From UBA2883 sp050873965 (lineage in GTDB: Bacteria; Cyanobacteriota; Vampirovibrionia; Gastranaerophilales; Gastranaerophilaceae): a DNA stretch of 45,566 nt. The stretch lies in contig JBNMJS010000004.1 in the NCBI GenBank assembly GCA_050873965.1, positions 1 to 45,566 on the forward strand, given 5' to 3'. Under the pieces are notes generated by a model. That model ran no database searches, was not told the DNA's origin, and saw only the letters and a list, made by a program, of their open reading frames with translations. Both the position numbers and the translations under genes were made by a program. This document shows, piece after piece, positions 16,012 to 24,492 of this stretch (its first letter is position 1; each line of letters opens with the position of its first letter).

Positions 16012-17406
16012 ATGGAATCACACGAAGTTGAAAATATATGGCAAGAAGTTAAAGAGGAACTTTTAAAAAATGTTCCTGAATCATCTTACCCTTGGATAAA
16101 TTCACTTGAACCAACAGGTTATGCTGGTGGAGTTTTCACCGTTGTTACAGCATTATCAATGGCAATCAGTGTAATAAGAAAATCTCATTTGAAAGAAATT
16201 CAAGATATTTTCAAAAAAGTGACAGGACATGACGTCGATTTTGAAATTGTTTTAGATAAAGATACAACCAACGCAATTAAAAAAGAAAAGAAGAAACAAC
16301 AAGCAAAAATTGAACAAAAAAAATTATCAACACAGAGTGAAAAACCAATGGGTAATTTATCTCAAATGCATTCTAGTGCAAATCTAAACTTAAAATATAA
16401 ATTTGAAAATTTTGTCATTGGTGAAAACAGTAAAACTGCATACGCAATCGCAAAACTCGTTGCAGAACACCCTGCAGAAAAATATAATCCATTATTTATA
16501 TACGGTGGTTCTGGTCTTGGTAAAACACATTTGATGCAAGCAATCGGGCATTACGCAATGTTTAACCTTTCTAGAACAAAAGTTAAATATATCAAAACTC
16601 AAGATTATGTTAATCAATATATCAACAATCTTCGTGGAAAAGATAAAACTGATTTAATGATAAAATTTAGACAGAAATTTAGAAATGTTGATATTCTATT
16701 AATTGATGATATTCAATTTATTGAATCAAAAACAAAATGTATGGAAGAATTATTCTACACATTTGAAACATTACAACAACTAAATAAGCAAATTGTCATC
16801 ACATCTGATAGATTACCTAAAGATATTCCAACCTTGCCAGATAGATTACGTACACGTTTTGAAATGGGTATTGTTGTAGATATTAAACCACCATCATTAG
16901 AAACTAGAATAAACATTCTAAAAAAATGGTCAGATGATTTAAGACTTGATATTAAAGATGATGTCTTTGATTTTATTGCACAAAATTTCAGCAATAATGT
17001 TAGAGAACTTGAAGGTGCGTTTAACAAAGTTACAGCAATTGCTGATATTGAAAATGCCAATATAACACTAGATTTCGTACAAAATGTACTAAAAAGTGAA
17101 ACGCAATCAAAACGTATAACAATAAATAATATCGCTCAAACAGTTGCAGAATATTACAACCTAACTGTTGACAACTTAAAAAGTCCTGCACGTTCACAAA
17201 ATATTACAGAAGCAAGAAGATATACAATATATTTAGCACGTGAAATGACTAAAATGAGTTATGAAGAAATTGCTAAATTCTTACAAAAGAAACACCCTAC
17301 AATGCTTTATTCATACGAAAAAATGGTTGAAGAAGCAGATAAGAAAAAAGAAGTTAAAGAAACTATTCGAGAATTAAAACAGGCAATTAAGTGTAATGCA
17401 ATATAA
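16012..17406 (+). CDS. dnaA: Chromosomal replication initiator DnaA
   Basis: 464 aa from ATG 16012 (an in-frame TTG at 16006 is less likely). Domain I is about 1-85; a Lys/Gln linker about 86-120; the AAA+ core has Walker A GGSGLGKT (165-172), Walker B LLIDDIQF (Asp232, Asp233) and sensor motifs (ITSDR, RLRTRFEMG); domain IV starts near 355 (ITINNIAQTVAEYYNLT, TEARRYTIYLAREMTKMSYEEI). The usual box-binding signature RDH(S/T)TV(I/L)HA reads KKHPTMLYS (Lys427, His428, Pro429), so Asp and the first Thr are replaced and one residue before it is missing. dnaN is not adjacent. Confidence 0.96.
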   Translation: MESHEVENIWQEVKEELLKNVPESSYPWINSLEPTGYAGGVFTVVTALSMAISVIRKSHLKEIQDIFKKVTGHDVDFEIVLDKDTTNAIKKEKKKQQAKIEQKKLSTQSEKPMGNLSQMHSSANLNLKYKFENFVIGENSKTAYAIAKLVAEHPAEKYNPLFIYGGSGLGKTHLMQAIGHYAMFNLSRTKVKYIKTQDYVNQYINNLRGKDKTDLMIKFRQKFRNVDILLIDDIQFIESKTKCMEELFYTFETLQQLNKQIVITSDRLPKDIPTLPDRLRTRFEMGIVVDIKPPSLETRINILKKWSDDLRLDIKDDVFDFIAQNFSNNVRELEGAFNKVTAIADIENANITLDFVQNVLKSETQSKRITINNIAQTVAEYYNLTVDNLKSPARSQNITEARRYTIYLAREMTKMSYEEIAKFLQKKHPTMLYSYEKMVEEADKKKEVKETIRELKQAIKCNAI

Positions 17407-17436
17407 AAAACTCTTTTAATATCTTGAATTTTCTGC

Positions 17437-17442
17437 TATAAT
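17437..17442 (+). promoter_or_regulatory. Extended -10 box of the nucleoside transporter gene
   Basis: TG-C-TATAAT, with a weak TTTTAA 17 nt upstream. It is followed by GTGGAG, which serves as the ribosome site of the gene starting at 17471. Confidence 0.6.
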
Positions 17443-17470
17443 CAACTCAATACATAGTGTGGAGTTCAAA

Positions 17471-18730
17471 ATGCAAAGATTTATTGGTCTAATTGGTATT
17501 GTAGTTATTCTAGCAATTGCTTATTTGCTATCTACAGACAGAAAAAAAATTAATTTTAAAACAGTAGGTACAGGCTTTTTATTACAAATAGCACTTGCCT
17601 TATTTATTTTCAAAGTTCCGTTGGGACAATTCTTATTTTTACAAATAGGAAAGTTTATTGAAAAACTATTACATTTTGCTATTCAAGGTGGACAAATCGT
17701 ATTTGGTGGTTTGTTGGAAACACCTTTTGAAAACGCATTCTGTCATGGTTCTCATATTTTCACATTACAACTAATTTGCTCAAGTATCTTTATGATGATT
17801 CTTGTAAACATTCTATATTATTACGGAATAATGCAAAAAGTTGTTGCTGTTCTTGGTAAAGCAATGAACAAACTAATGAAAGTATCAGGTGCAGAAGCAT
17901 TATGTTCTGTTGCAAACTCTTTTGTTGGACAAATAGTTGCACAAATTATGATTAAACCATACTTGAAAGATTTGACACGTTCAGAACTTTTAACTTGTAT
18001 GGCTGGTAGTATGGCTTGTATTTCAGGTGCTATAATGCCTATTTACATTGGAATGGGTATTCCTGCAGTATATGTTTTGGCATCATCTGTTATGGCGGCT
18101 CCTGGTGTATTTGTTCTAACAAAAATTATGTATCCAGAAGATGGTAAGCCAAAAACTGGTGAACATATTGATTTACAAGTAGAAAGAACTCATGTAAATG
18201 TTATTGATTCAATTTCTGCAGGTGCTTCTGACGGTATGAAAGTTGGTATCAGTGTATCTGCAATGATTATTGCATTAGTTGCACTTGTTGCAATGATTGA
18301 TTGGATTTTAGGTGGTGTGGGTTCATTCTTATACAACACTCTTCATATCGGTCTTGCTTGGTTGCCAAACCTTTCATTAAAATTTATTCTAGGTAAAATA
18401 TTCTCAGTATTAGCACTTGTAATGGGTGTACCAATGAAAGATATTACAACTGTTGGTGGACTTATGGGTGAAAAAATTGTTCTTAATGAAATGGTTGCAT
18501 ACTTAGATTTGACAAATATTAAACATTTAATATCTGAAAAAGCATTTTTAATCGCAAGTTTCGCTTTATGTAGTTTCGGTAATATTGGTTCTATCGCAAT
18601 CCAAATTGCTGGTATTGGTGAACTTGCACCAGAACAAAGAAAAAATCTTGCAGAACTTGGTGTAAGAGCATTGATTTGTGGTACTCTTACTTGTTATATG
18701 TCTGCAACAATCGCTGGTATTTTATTCTAA
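17471..18730 (+). CDS. nupC: Concentrative nucleoside transporter (NupC/CNT family)
   Basis: 419 aa from ATG 17471. GGAG lies 6 nt upstream; the in-frame GTG at 17459 overlaps that site and is rejected. It is an inner-membrane cation-coupled nucleoside importer. About 8-10 hydrophobic segments span the protein. Conserved CNT stretches: GGQIVFGGL (about 75), SGAEALCSVANSFVGQIVAQ (about 145-160), PYLKDLTRSELLTCMAGSMA, then IGELAPEQRKNLAELGVRAL near the end. The usual GQTEAP loop is GQIVAQ, losing the acidic residue, so substrate or ion use may differ. Confidence 0.92.
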   Translation: MQRFIGLIGIVVILAIAYLLSTDRKKINFKTVGTGFLLQIALALFIFKVPLGQFLFLQIGKFIEKLLHFAIQGGQIVFGGLLETPFENAFCHGSHIFTLQLICSSIFMMILVNILYYYGIMQKVVAVLGKAMNKLMKVSGAEALCSVANSFVGQIVAQIMIKPYLKDLTRSELLTCMAGSMACISGAIMPIYIGMGIPAVYVLASSVMAAPGVFVLTKIMYPEDGKPKTGEHIDLQVERTHVNVIDSISAGASDGMKVGISVSAMIIALVALVAMIDWILGGVGSFLYNTLHIGLAWLPNLSLKFILGKIFSVLALVMGVPMKDITTVGGLMGEKIVLNEMVAYLDLTNIKHLISEKAFLIASFALCSFGNIGSIAIQIAGIGELAPEQRKNLAELGVRALICGTLTCYMSATIAGILF

Positions 18731-18752
18731 AATAAAACATAAATTAAACACA

Positions 18753-18783
18753 AAAAAGACCTTGAAGAATTCAAGGTCTTTTT
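18753..18783. terminator. Terminator after nupC
   Basis: A 14-bp perfect stem (18753-18766 with 18770-18783), loop GAA, with A- and T-runs at the two ends. It also faces the convergent nuclease relic. Confidence 0.9.
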
Positions 18784-18806
18784 ATTATAAATTATCACAA
18801 TTTATT

Positions 18807-19815
18807 TTAATCATTTTTTGTTTCTAGATATTTTTTTTCAGAACAAATTAATTCTGCAAGTTCTTCCTCTGTTGGTAAAACTGTTTTATATTTACTTGCA
18901 AATATTTGTTGACTTTCTTGCAAAATAGAATATTTAACCATTGTTTCAGATTTATCTGTACACATAATAATACCTAATGTAGGATTATCATCATTACCAC
19001 GTTTTAATTTATCAAACATTCTCACATACATATCCATTTGTCCAATATCAGCATGAGTCAATTTCGAAGTTTTCAAATCAATAATTACAAAACATTTTAA
19101 GATGTAATTATAAAAGACTAAATCTATATAAAAATGTTCATTTCCGGTACTAATCCTAAATTGTCTTGCAACAAACGAAAATCCCTTACCTAATTCTAAT
19201 AAAAATTTCTGTAAATTAGTAATTATAGCATTCTCTAATGTACTTTCTTTACCTTCAATATTTTCAGGTAAATTTAAAAATTCTAATACATACGGATCTT
19301 TTATAAATTCTTTTGTATCTATTGCGACTGGTAAACAATTTAATTCTGTATTTTCTTGTGTTGATACCAAACGTTTATAATATCCGCTCTTAATATTTCG
19401 TTCAAGTTGTCGATATGACCAATTCTGATTAGATGATTCCTTTAAATAAAACCCTCTTTCTTTCTTTTGAATTTATTCTTAAAATACGAGTAATATTAGA
19501 CCATTTTGAATTCGCTAGACACTGTCTGTCGAATTTCGGAAATGCAATATAAAAAGTACGCATATTTTTTAAATTTGCCTCAGAAAAACCTTTACCAAAA
19601 TTATATGTCAAATTCTTTGATAATGTTTCTAACAACTTAGAACCATATTTTGAACGTGATTCACCATTCTGTTCTTCTTCAACTATACGATGACCAATTT
19701 CCCAATATGTTTCTACCATTGCAGAATTAACAATGTTATACGTTTTAACACGTGCATTTTCAAGTATTTTTGCAAGATCATTATATATTTTTGAAATATA
19801 ATTTAAGAAATTATT
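18807..19815 (-). pseudogene. YhcG-type PDDEXK nuclease (DUF1016), frameshifted and start-less
   Basis: Two reading frames together make one YhcG-family protein. The N-terminal piece (about 19429-19815) has YNDLAKILENARVK, AMVETYWEIGHRIVEEEQNG, YGSKLLETLSKNLT. The middle and C-terminal piece (18807 to about 19450) has NQNWSYRQLERNIKSGYYKR and the nuclease core FYIDLVFYNYILKCFVIIDL-K with GQMDMYVRMFDK. The frame changes at three CTTT units (19456-19467, plus strand); dropping one 4-bp unit restores a continuous reading (SKERGFYLKE). No ATG, GTG or TTG lies between the upstream stop at 19816-19818 and the Met at 19719, so the original start is also gone. YhcG-like proteins are linked to DNA repair and to defence loci. 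Confidence 0.85.
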
Positions 19816-20218
19816 TCAAATATGGCATAAGTTTTGCTTTGTACAAATTGATGTCAGTGACTGCAACACGTTTTGGAATGTAATCTACAGCTAAATTTTC
19901 TGCAATTTGTTTAATATTATTACAACCGGAAGAAATGATAATTTTTGTATTAACATATTTTTTAAATGTTCTAACTTGTTCAACAAACCATTCACCAGCA
20001 TACTTTGGTGCAAAATCTTCTTCCATTTGTAAATCTGTCACAATCAAATCATAAGGTATTTCAGCATTACTCATAAGGAAATTATAGCCATCACGAGCAG
20101 ATTGTGCCATATCTATTGCATAATTATCATTATTAATTTCTATAAAAATCTCTTCTATTGTATTTTGATGAAAAGTTAACCAAGATGAACTATCATCAAC
20201 TATCAAAATTTTCTTCAT
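19811..20218 (-). CDS. Stand-alone response-regulator receiver domain
   Basis: 135 aa, a single CheY-like receiver with no output domain. Acidic pocket DD after KKILIV (Asp8, Asp9), phospho-acceptor Asp in LIVTDLQM (about residue 61), switch Ser in IIISSG, conserved Lys in YIPKR. It lies 9 nt after aroH on the same strand, last in the def-fmt-aroH cluster. A partner kinase is not adjacent; the kinase at 38944 lacks a receiver and could be one, but this is a guess. Its end touches the YhcG relic. Confidence 0.88.
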   Translation of the reverse strand: MKKILIVDDSSSWLTFHQNTIEEIFIEINNDNYAIDMAQSARDGYNFLMSNAEIPYDLIVTDLQMEEDFAPKYAGEWFVEQVRTFKKYVNTKIIISSGCNNIKQIAENLAVDYIPKRVAVTDINLYKAKLMPYLK

Positions 20219-20227
20219 AATAAAAAC

Positions 20228-20578
20228 CTATTTTCTTAATCTTGATGCATCTTTTAAATATACAAACTTCGGTTCAAAACTATCTTCACAATTCAGTACT
20301 ATCAAAATTCTTAAACATTTTTCCAAAGAATTTGGCACATCTAATTCGTGAAAACACATCATTGCGACCTTATCCCAACCACATTCACATCTTGCGAATT
20401 TTGCTGGAAATTCTGCATTCAAGTCAGGTGTTAAAGTAAAAATTACATGAGAAATCATTTCTGGTTTAATATCATTTTGCTTTACAAGTTCAGTAATCAA
20501 TTCGATTGTTGCAGAATGAATACTTTCAACCGTATTTTCATCAACAGTAATCGCACCTCTAATACCCTTACTTAGCAT
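20228..20578 (-). CDS. aroH: Chorismate mutase, AroH type
   Basis: 116 aa from the ATG at 20578, where CGGAG lies at good spacing; the longer frame to 20617 is fmt sequence. It converts chorismate to prephenate for Phe/Tyr synthesis. Monofunctional AroH features: SKGIRGAITVDENT, HSATIELITELVKQNDI, VIFTLTPDLNAEFPAKFAR, DVPNSLEKCLRILIVLN, FVYLKDASRLR. These include Arg and Glu positions typical of the trimeric active site. The start overlaps the fmt stop by 11 nt, so translation is probably coupled. Confidence 0.93.
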   Translation of the reverse strand: MLSKGIRGAITVDENTVESIHSATIELITELVKQNDIKPEMISHVIFTLTPDLNAEFPAKFARCECGWDKVAMMCFHELDVPNSLEKCLRILIVLNCEDSFEPKFVYLKDASRLRK

Positions 20579-21512
20579 TTCGAACTCCGTTATACCAATC
20601 TTTTGCAGACATTTCACCTTTACCCTCAGGTTTTACTCTTGTTAATTTAACAATACCATCACCTGTAAGCATAAGTACACCATCTTTGACTGCTTTAATT
20701 ATTTCACCAATTTTTTGTGAGTCACATTGACAAGACTCATCTGTAACAACTTCTGTTTTTAATACTTTTATAATCTTGTCATTAAATTTAAAATAAGCAC
20801 TTGGTGATTTATAAATACCTCTAACTAAGTTATGAATATCACGAGCAGATTTTGACCAATCAATTAGTGTTTCTTCCTTAGTTAATTTATTAGCCATACA
20901 AACACCGTCTTCACATTGAGGAATTGGAGTTAATTTTTGCTCATAAATACCTATTAATGTTTTTTCTAGAAGTTCAGGTGAATCTATTGCTATCTTTTCC
21001 CATAAATCTTCACAAGTCATATCATCAGGAATTTGAATTGTTTCTTTCATACAAACATCACCACAATCAAGTCCCAATTCTGTAATCATTGTACAAATAC
21101 CAGTTTCTTTTTCACCATTAATAATTACACGTTGAATAGGATTTGCACCACGATATTTTGGCAATAATGATGCGTGAAGATTTATTGTTTCAAATTTAGG
21201 AACATCTAAAACTTCTTGTGATAGAATTTGCCCAAACGCAAATGTCACAAAAAAATCTGGTTCATATTCACGCAAAGCTTCAATTATATCCGGTTCTTTA
21301 CGAATAGATTTAGGTTGATAAACAGGTAAATTATGCTGTATTGCAAATTCTTTAATAGGTGACATTCTTAACTTTTTACCACGACCAGCAGGCTTATCAG
21401 GTTGAGTAACAACTGCCATAACATCTATTCTATCTGAATTATATAAATATTCTAATGATTTTAACCCAATATCAGGAGTTGCGAAATAAACTATTTTAAT
21501 TTTATTTGTCAT
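20568..21512 (-). CDS. fmt: Methionyl-tRNA formyltransferase
   Basis: 314 aa, normal length. It formylates initiator Met-tRNA. N-terminal formyltransferase domain: VYFATPDIGLKSLEYL, TQPDKPAGRGKKLRMSPIKE, VTFAFGQILSQEVLD, NLHASLLPKYRGANPIQRVI (catalytic Asn/His) and GLDCGDVC with Asp. The C-terminal OB-like domain includes IDWSKSARDIHNLVRGIYKSP and GIVKLTRVKPEGKGEMSAKDW. Its start overlaps def by 11 nt, the classical def-fmt order. Confidence 0.97.
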   Translation of the reverse strand: MTNKIKIVYFATPDIGLKSLEYLYNSDRIDVMAVVTQPDKPAGRGKKLRMSPIKEFAIQHNLPVYQPKSIRKEPDIIEALREYEPDFFVTFAFGQILSQEVLDVPKFETINLHASLLPKYRGANPIQRVIINGEKETGICTMITELGLDCGDVCMKETIQIPDDMTCEDLWEKIAIDSPELLEKTLIGIYEQKLTPIPQCEDGVCMANKLTKEETLIDWSKSARDIHNLVRGIYKSPSAYFKFNDKIIKVLKTEVVTDESCQCDSQKIGEIIKAVKDGVLMLTGDGIVKLTRVKPEGKGEMSAKDWYNGVRNAK

Positions 21513-22068
21513 TATCTAAAGCCTCTTGTAATTCTGGCTCATCAAGAAGTTTTTCTACTTCAACAGGTGGCAATTCATGTTGTTTCAATACTTCATCTGT
21601 TTCAAATCTATTTACTGTATGATCAATAAATAATACACCATCTAAATGGTCATTTTCGTGTTGAATGCATCTTGCTAACAATGTACCATCTTTTGCTTCT
21701 AAAACGAACGGTTTACCATTTCTATCAATCGCTTTAACCATAACATTTTTATAACGTCTAACATTTGTATATGCTTCTGGAAAACTTAAACAACCTTCTT
21801 GAGAAAGCACAGCACCTGATTTTTTAATAATCTTAGGATTAATAAAAACCATAGGTCTTAATGGTTCATCACCTGTCGAAACATCAATAACAAACAATCT
21901 CAAATTAACACCAATTTGTGGTGCAGCAAGACCAACACCATTATTCATATACATCGTATCAAACATATCTTGAATAAGTGTTTTTATTTTTGATGAAACT
22001 TTGTGTACTTCTTTTGATTTTTCTCTTAATGACGGTGTTCCGTATTTTAAAATTTTTTTAATTGCCAT
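21502..22068 (-). CDS. def: Peptide deformylase
   Basis: 188 aa. It removes the N-formyl group from nascent chains. All three family motifs are present: GVGLAAPQIG (motif 1), EGCLSFPE (motif 2, metal Cys) and QHENDHLDG (motif 3, HExxH). AAAGG precedes the ATG. First gene of def-fmt-aroH-receiver; formylation and deformylation genes are linked as in many bacteria. Confidence 0.97.
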   Translation of the reverse strand: MAIKKILKYGTPSLREKSKEVHKVSSKIKTLIQDMFDTMYMNNGVGLAAPQIGVNLRLFVIDVSTGDEPLRPMVFINPKIIKKSGAVLSQEGCLSFPEAYTNVRRYKNVMVKAIDRNGKPFVLEAKDGTLLARCIQHENDHLDGVLFIDHTVNRFETDEVLKQHELPPVEVEKLLDEPELQEALDNDK

Positions 22069-22132
22069 GTCTAAACCTTTATAACTCTCATTATAAATAT
22101 TAAACTATAATTTAAGGCTAAATTCAATAATT

Positions 22133-22957
22133 TTATTCAGCGTTTTTCTTACGTCCAATTTTAATTTTTTTCAAATGTTGTTCAAACGCTCTATACCATG
22201 CCAATTTTTGTTGGAATAAAGTTTCATAGCCCTCAAATTTTGCTTGAGAAATATTATAACTTTGATTATCACAAAGTTCTTCTAATTTTTTAGCTAAAAA
22301 TTCAGCATATTCCTTACGATTAACTTTGCTATCAGTCAATTCAATATGCTCTCCAAATTCAACCCAAACTTCTGGTCGATTATCTCTTAAAAATACATAA
22401 TCAACTGCGATAGGAATTAAATTAACTTTACCATACGCCTTTGCTGCTTTTTCAGCAATATATGATACACCAGATTGGAATTCAATAGGTCTATAATTTG
22501 GTGGTTTAATAATTCCTTGAGGATAAATATACAAAATATTATTCAAATCTTTCAAAACTCTAACTGAATACTTTAATGCTTCCATAGATGCTTGAGGAGA
22601 TTTTTTATTTACACTAAACGCTCCACCACGTCTAAGTAATGGAAATCTGTTTAATTCTTCTACCATCAAACGTATTTCTTTTTTACAAATACGATTACAA
22701 ATATTGTAACCTACAATTCCATCCCACCAATTGTTATGTGGTGCAAAAAATATAGTAGGCACTTTATCATCTCGATTTAAAAAGTTTTCATAACCTTTAT
22801 AACGAAATGCACAAAATCTATCTTCTAGCATATTATAGAAAAATCTATCAGCAACCCATAACCAAAATGGTGATGTTCTAGCAGGTCTAAATTTTTCATT
22901 TTTATGTCTTAATTTTGTAGGTGGTACTTCACTATATAATTCTTGTAAATTTGTCAT
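22133..22957 (-). CDS. PlsC-like lysophospholipid acyltransferase
   Basis: 274 aa. Acyltransferase motif I HX4D is present as PHNNWWDG (about residue 72). The later glycine motif reads YIYPQGIIKPP where the family has FPEGTR-like sequence, so the Glu is Gln. FQSGVSYIAEKA and LIPIAVDY follow, as in the family. No clear transmembrane helix. It likely acylates a glycerophosphate or another lipid precursor, but the substrate cannot be told. The ATG is 6 nt after TATGAT (22964-22969, minus), so the mRNA may be leaderless, although GGGG is also nearby. Confidence 0.82.
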   Translation of the reverse strand: MTNLQELYSEVPPTKLRHKNEKFRPARTSPFWLWVADRFFYNMLEDRFCAFRYKGYENFLNRDDKVPTIFFAPHNNWWDGIVGYNICNRICKKEIRLMVEELNRFPLLRRGGAFSVNKKSPQASMEALKYSVRVLKDLNNILYIYPQGIIKPPNYRPIEFQSGVSYIAEKAAKAYGKVNLIPIAVDYVFLRDNRPEVWVEFGEHIELTDSKVNRKEYAEFLAKKLEELCDNQSYNISQAKFEGYETLFQQKLAWYRAFEQHLKKIKIGRKKNAE

Positions 22958-23076
22958 ACCCCTATCATATCATCTTTATAACCATTTTGTGAATAGACAA
23001 AAGTGTAATATTACTTTTTTTAACAAAAAATTATTAAATATCAAATATATATCGTATTCTAAAATAATAAATAATA

Positions 23077-23085
23077 TGCTAGAAT
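23077..23085 (+). promoter_or_regulatory. Extended -10 box for the gene at 23119
   Basis: TG-C-TAGAAT, about 33 nt before the start codon; a short leader without a clear ribosome site follows. Confidence 0.4.
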
Positions 23086-23118
23086 AATCCAGTACGATAC
23101 ATATATGTAACTTATCTT

Positions 23119-23751
23119 ATGACAATGAATTTTGATAATAGTAAAGATGACAATATCTTATCAGGTCAAGAATCAATCTTTGAAGATTCCGAAGTATCTG
23201 CATTAAGAGATAGTAACAAATATTTAGACGAAACAAAAAGTCTTGAAGGTTTTCAAGATAATAGTATTGTATCAAAATTCTTTAATGCTTTATCAAATGC
23301 ACTAAATGAAGATGAAACGACAAAAAATAAAAAAAGATTACAAAAATATGCAGACAAAGTTTTTAAAGATAATGAAGATTTCATAAAATTACTGCACGAT
23401 TTCGGTTGTATAATGATTTACAAAAAAGATAGCATTGAACTACAATGTGATAAATTTAAACTTAAAGGTAAAATCCTTATAGAATCAGATGGAACAATGT
23501 TGTTTGATGAAAATTCTCAAAGAATTTTATATAACATTTCTGAAATTATGAAACATTCTAACAATGTTGATAGCATTATAGACAATAACGAAGCAGAAGG
23601 TTTTTATCCTGTAGGAAATTTAGAAAAGAAAAAAGTAATCTATCAAGGCAAAGAAGTTGAAGCTTTTTGTGGAACACTTATGAATTCACTTGGTCAAACA
23701 AAACAAATATATTATTATAATAGTAAAGAAATCGTTCCTGATAATCAATAA
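23119..23751 (+). CDS. Unknown protein sharing the GF-PVG tail
   Basis: 210 aa; the start could be ATG 23119 or ATG 23125, with no Shine-Dalgarno to decide. Acidic, Asn/Asp-rich N-terminus; helical middle (SKFFNALSNALNEDE, RLQKYADKVFKDNEDFIKLL); then strands (IMIYKKDSIELQCDKFKLKG). The tail GFYPVGNLEKKKVIYQGKEV...GTLMNSLG resembles the end of the protein at 7568-8437. No signal peptide. Function unknown, family-level link only. Confidence 0.65.
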   Translation: MTMNFDNSKDDNILSGQESIFEDSEVSALRDSNKYLDETKSLEGFQDNSIVSKFFNALSNALNEDETTKNKKRLQKYADKVFKDNEDFIKLLHDFGCIMIYKKDSIELQCDKFKLKGKILIESDGTMLFDENSQRILYNISEIMKHSNNVDSIIDNNEAEGFYPVGNLEKKKVIYQGKEVEAFCGTLMNSLGQTKQIYYYNSKEIVPDNQ

Positions 23752-23792
23752 AATACGTATTCAACCAAATAAACGATATTATAAATTAGGTT

Positions 23793-23819
23793 TAAAGACT
23801 GCATATTTTTATCCGTTAT
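23793..23819 (+). promoter_or_regulatory. Sigma-28-like promoter for the Ser-rich gene
   Basis: TAAA (23793-23796), 15 nt, then TCCGTTAT (23812-23819), matching GCCGATAT at 6 of 8 positions. Compare 5856-5882 and 45394-45421. Confidence 0.4.
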
Positions 23820-23830
23820 ATTTCTTAATT

Positions 23831-23870
23831 ATGTGTTGATTTTTAGACAAAAATCATTAAATCACCACAT
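23831..23870 (+). promoter_or_regulatory. Two competing hairpins in the leader of the Ser-rich gene
   Basis: Hairpin A pairs TGATTTTT (23837-23844) with AAAAATCA (23849-23856). Hairpin B pairs ATGTGTTGATTT (23831-23842) with AAATCACCACAT (23859-23870), one mismatch in 12. They share bases, so the leader could switch. Confidence 0.4.
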
Positions 23871-23900
23871 GTAAAGAAAAGAGAAGAGAAAGGATAAAAT

Positions 23901-24428
23901 ATGTCATCATCAATTAGTTCAATTAATTCAGCAAGTAATAGTGACTCTTCCATAAAGAAGTCTTATATATCTGATGCGACAAAACGTCAGTTGCAATCAC
24001 TAGGTATTGATCCAACAACTGTATCATCAGAATCTCAAGCACAATCAATTATTAATGCTAAAAAAGCAGAAAAGAGTTTCCAAGATTCATTAACAACAAA
24101 AACTCAATCAACTGATAAAACAACACAAAAAACAGAATCATCTGAATCTTCATTGATTTCAGAAGCAAAATCATTAGCAGAAGAACTTGGTGTAAGTGTT
24201 TCTTCTGATGATACATTTGATGATATTACTGCTGCAATTTCAGATGCTATTGAAAAACTTATGGATAAATCAGCAAATGATCCACAGGCACTTCAACAAA
24301 TACAAATTTATAAGACACGTCTATCACAATTGAACAATCAATATTCAGACGTATCAACATCAAACTCTAATATATATAGTGCAATGAGTGCTCAAGCAGC
24401 AAACACAAGATATATGTTAGGTTTATAA
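23901..24428 (+). CDS. Ser-rich helical unknown ending in MLGL
   Basis: 175 aa. AAAGGA precedes the ATG. Residues 1-75 are very Ser/Thr/Gln/Lys-rich and probably disordered; about 80-130 is an acidic helical region (SEAKSLAEELGVSV, DDITAAISDAIEKLMDK); the C-terminus (IQIYKTRLSQLNNQYSDV then NIYSAMSAQAANTRYMLGL) looks like a packed helix pair. No hydrophobic signal peptide. A disordered Ser-rich N-terminus with terminal helices is common in substrates exported without cleavable signals, but that is only an idea. Preceded by a sigma-28-like element. Confidence 0.7.
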   Translation: MSSSISSINSASNSDSSIKKSYISDATKRQLQSLGIDPTTVSSESQAQSIINAKKAEKSFQDSLTTKTQSTDKTTQKTESSESSLISEAKSLAEELGVSVSSDDTFDDITAAISDAIEKLMDKSANDPQALQQIQIYKTRLSQLNNQYSDVSTSNSNIYSAMSAQAANTRYMLGL

Positions 24429-24458
24429 ACTATAATTATCAAATCAACAACGAACTAA

Positions 24459-24484
24459 AAAGGCAGATTATAAAATCAGCCTTT
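24459..24484. terminator. Terminator between the Ser-rich gene and speE
   Basis: AAAGGC (24459-24464) and GATT pair with AATC and GCCTTT (24479-24484), with an A-A mismatch between; AT-rich flanks follow. Confidence 0.65.
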
Positions 24485-24492
24485 AAATTTTA

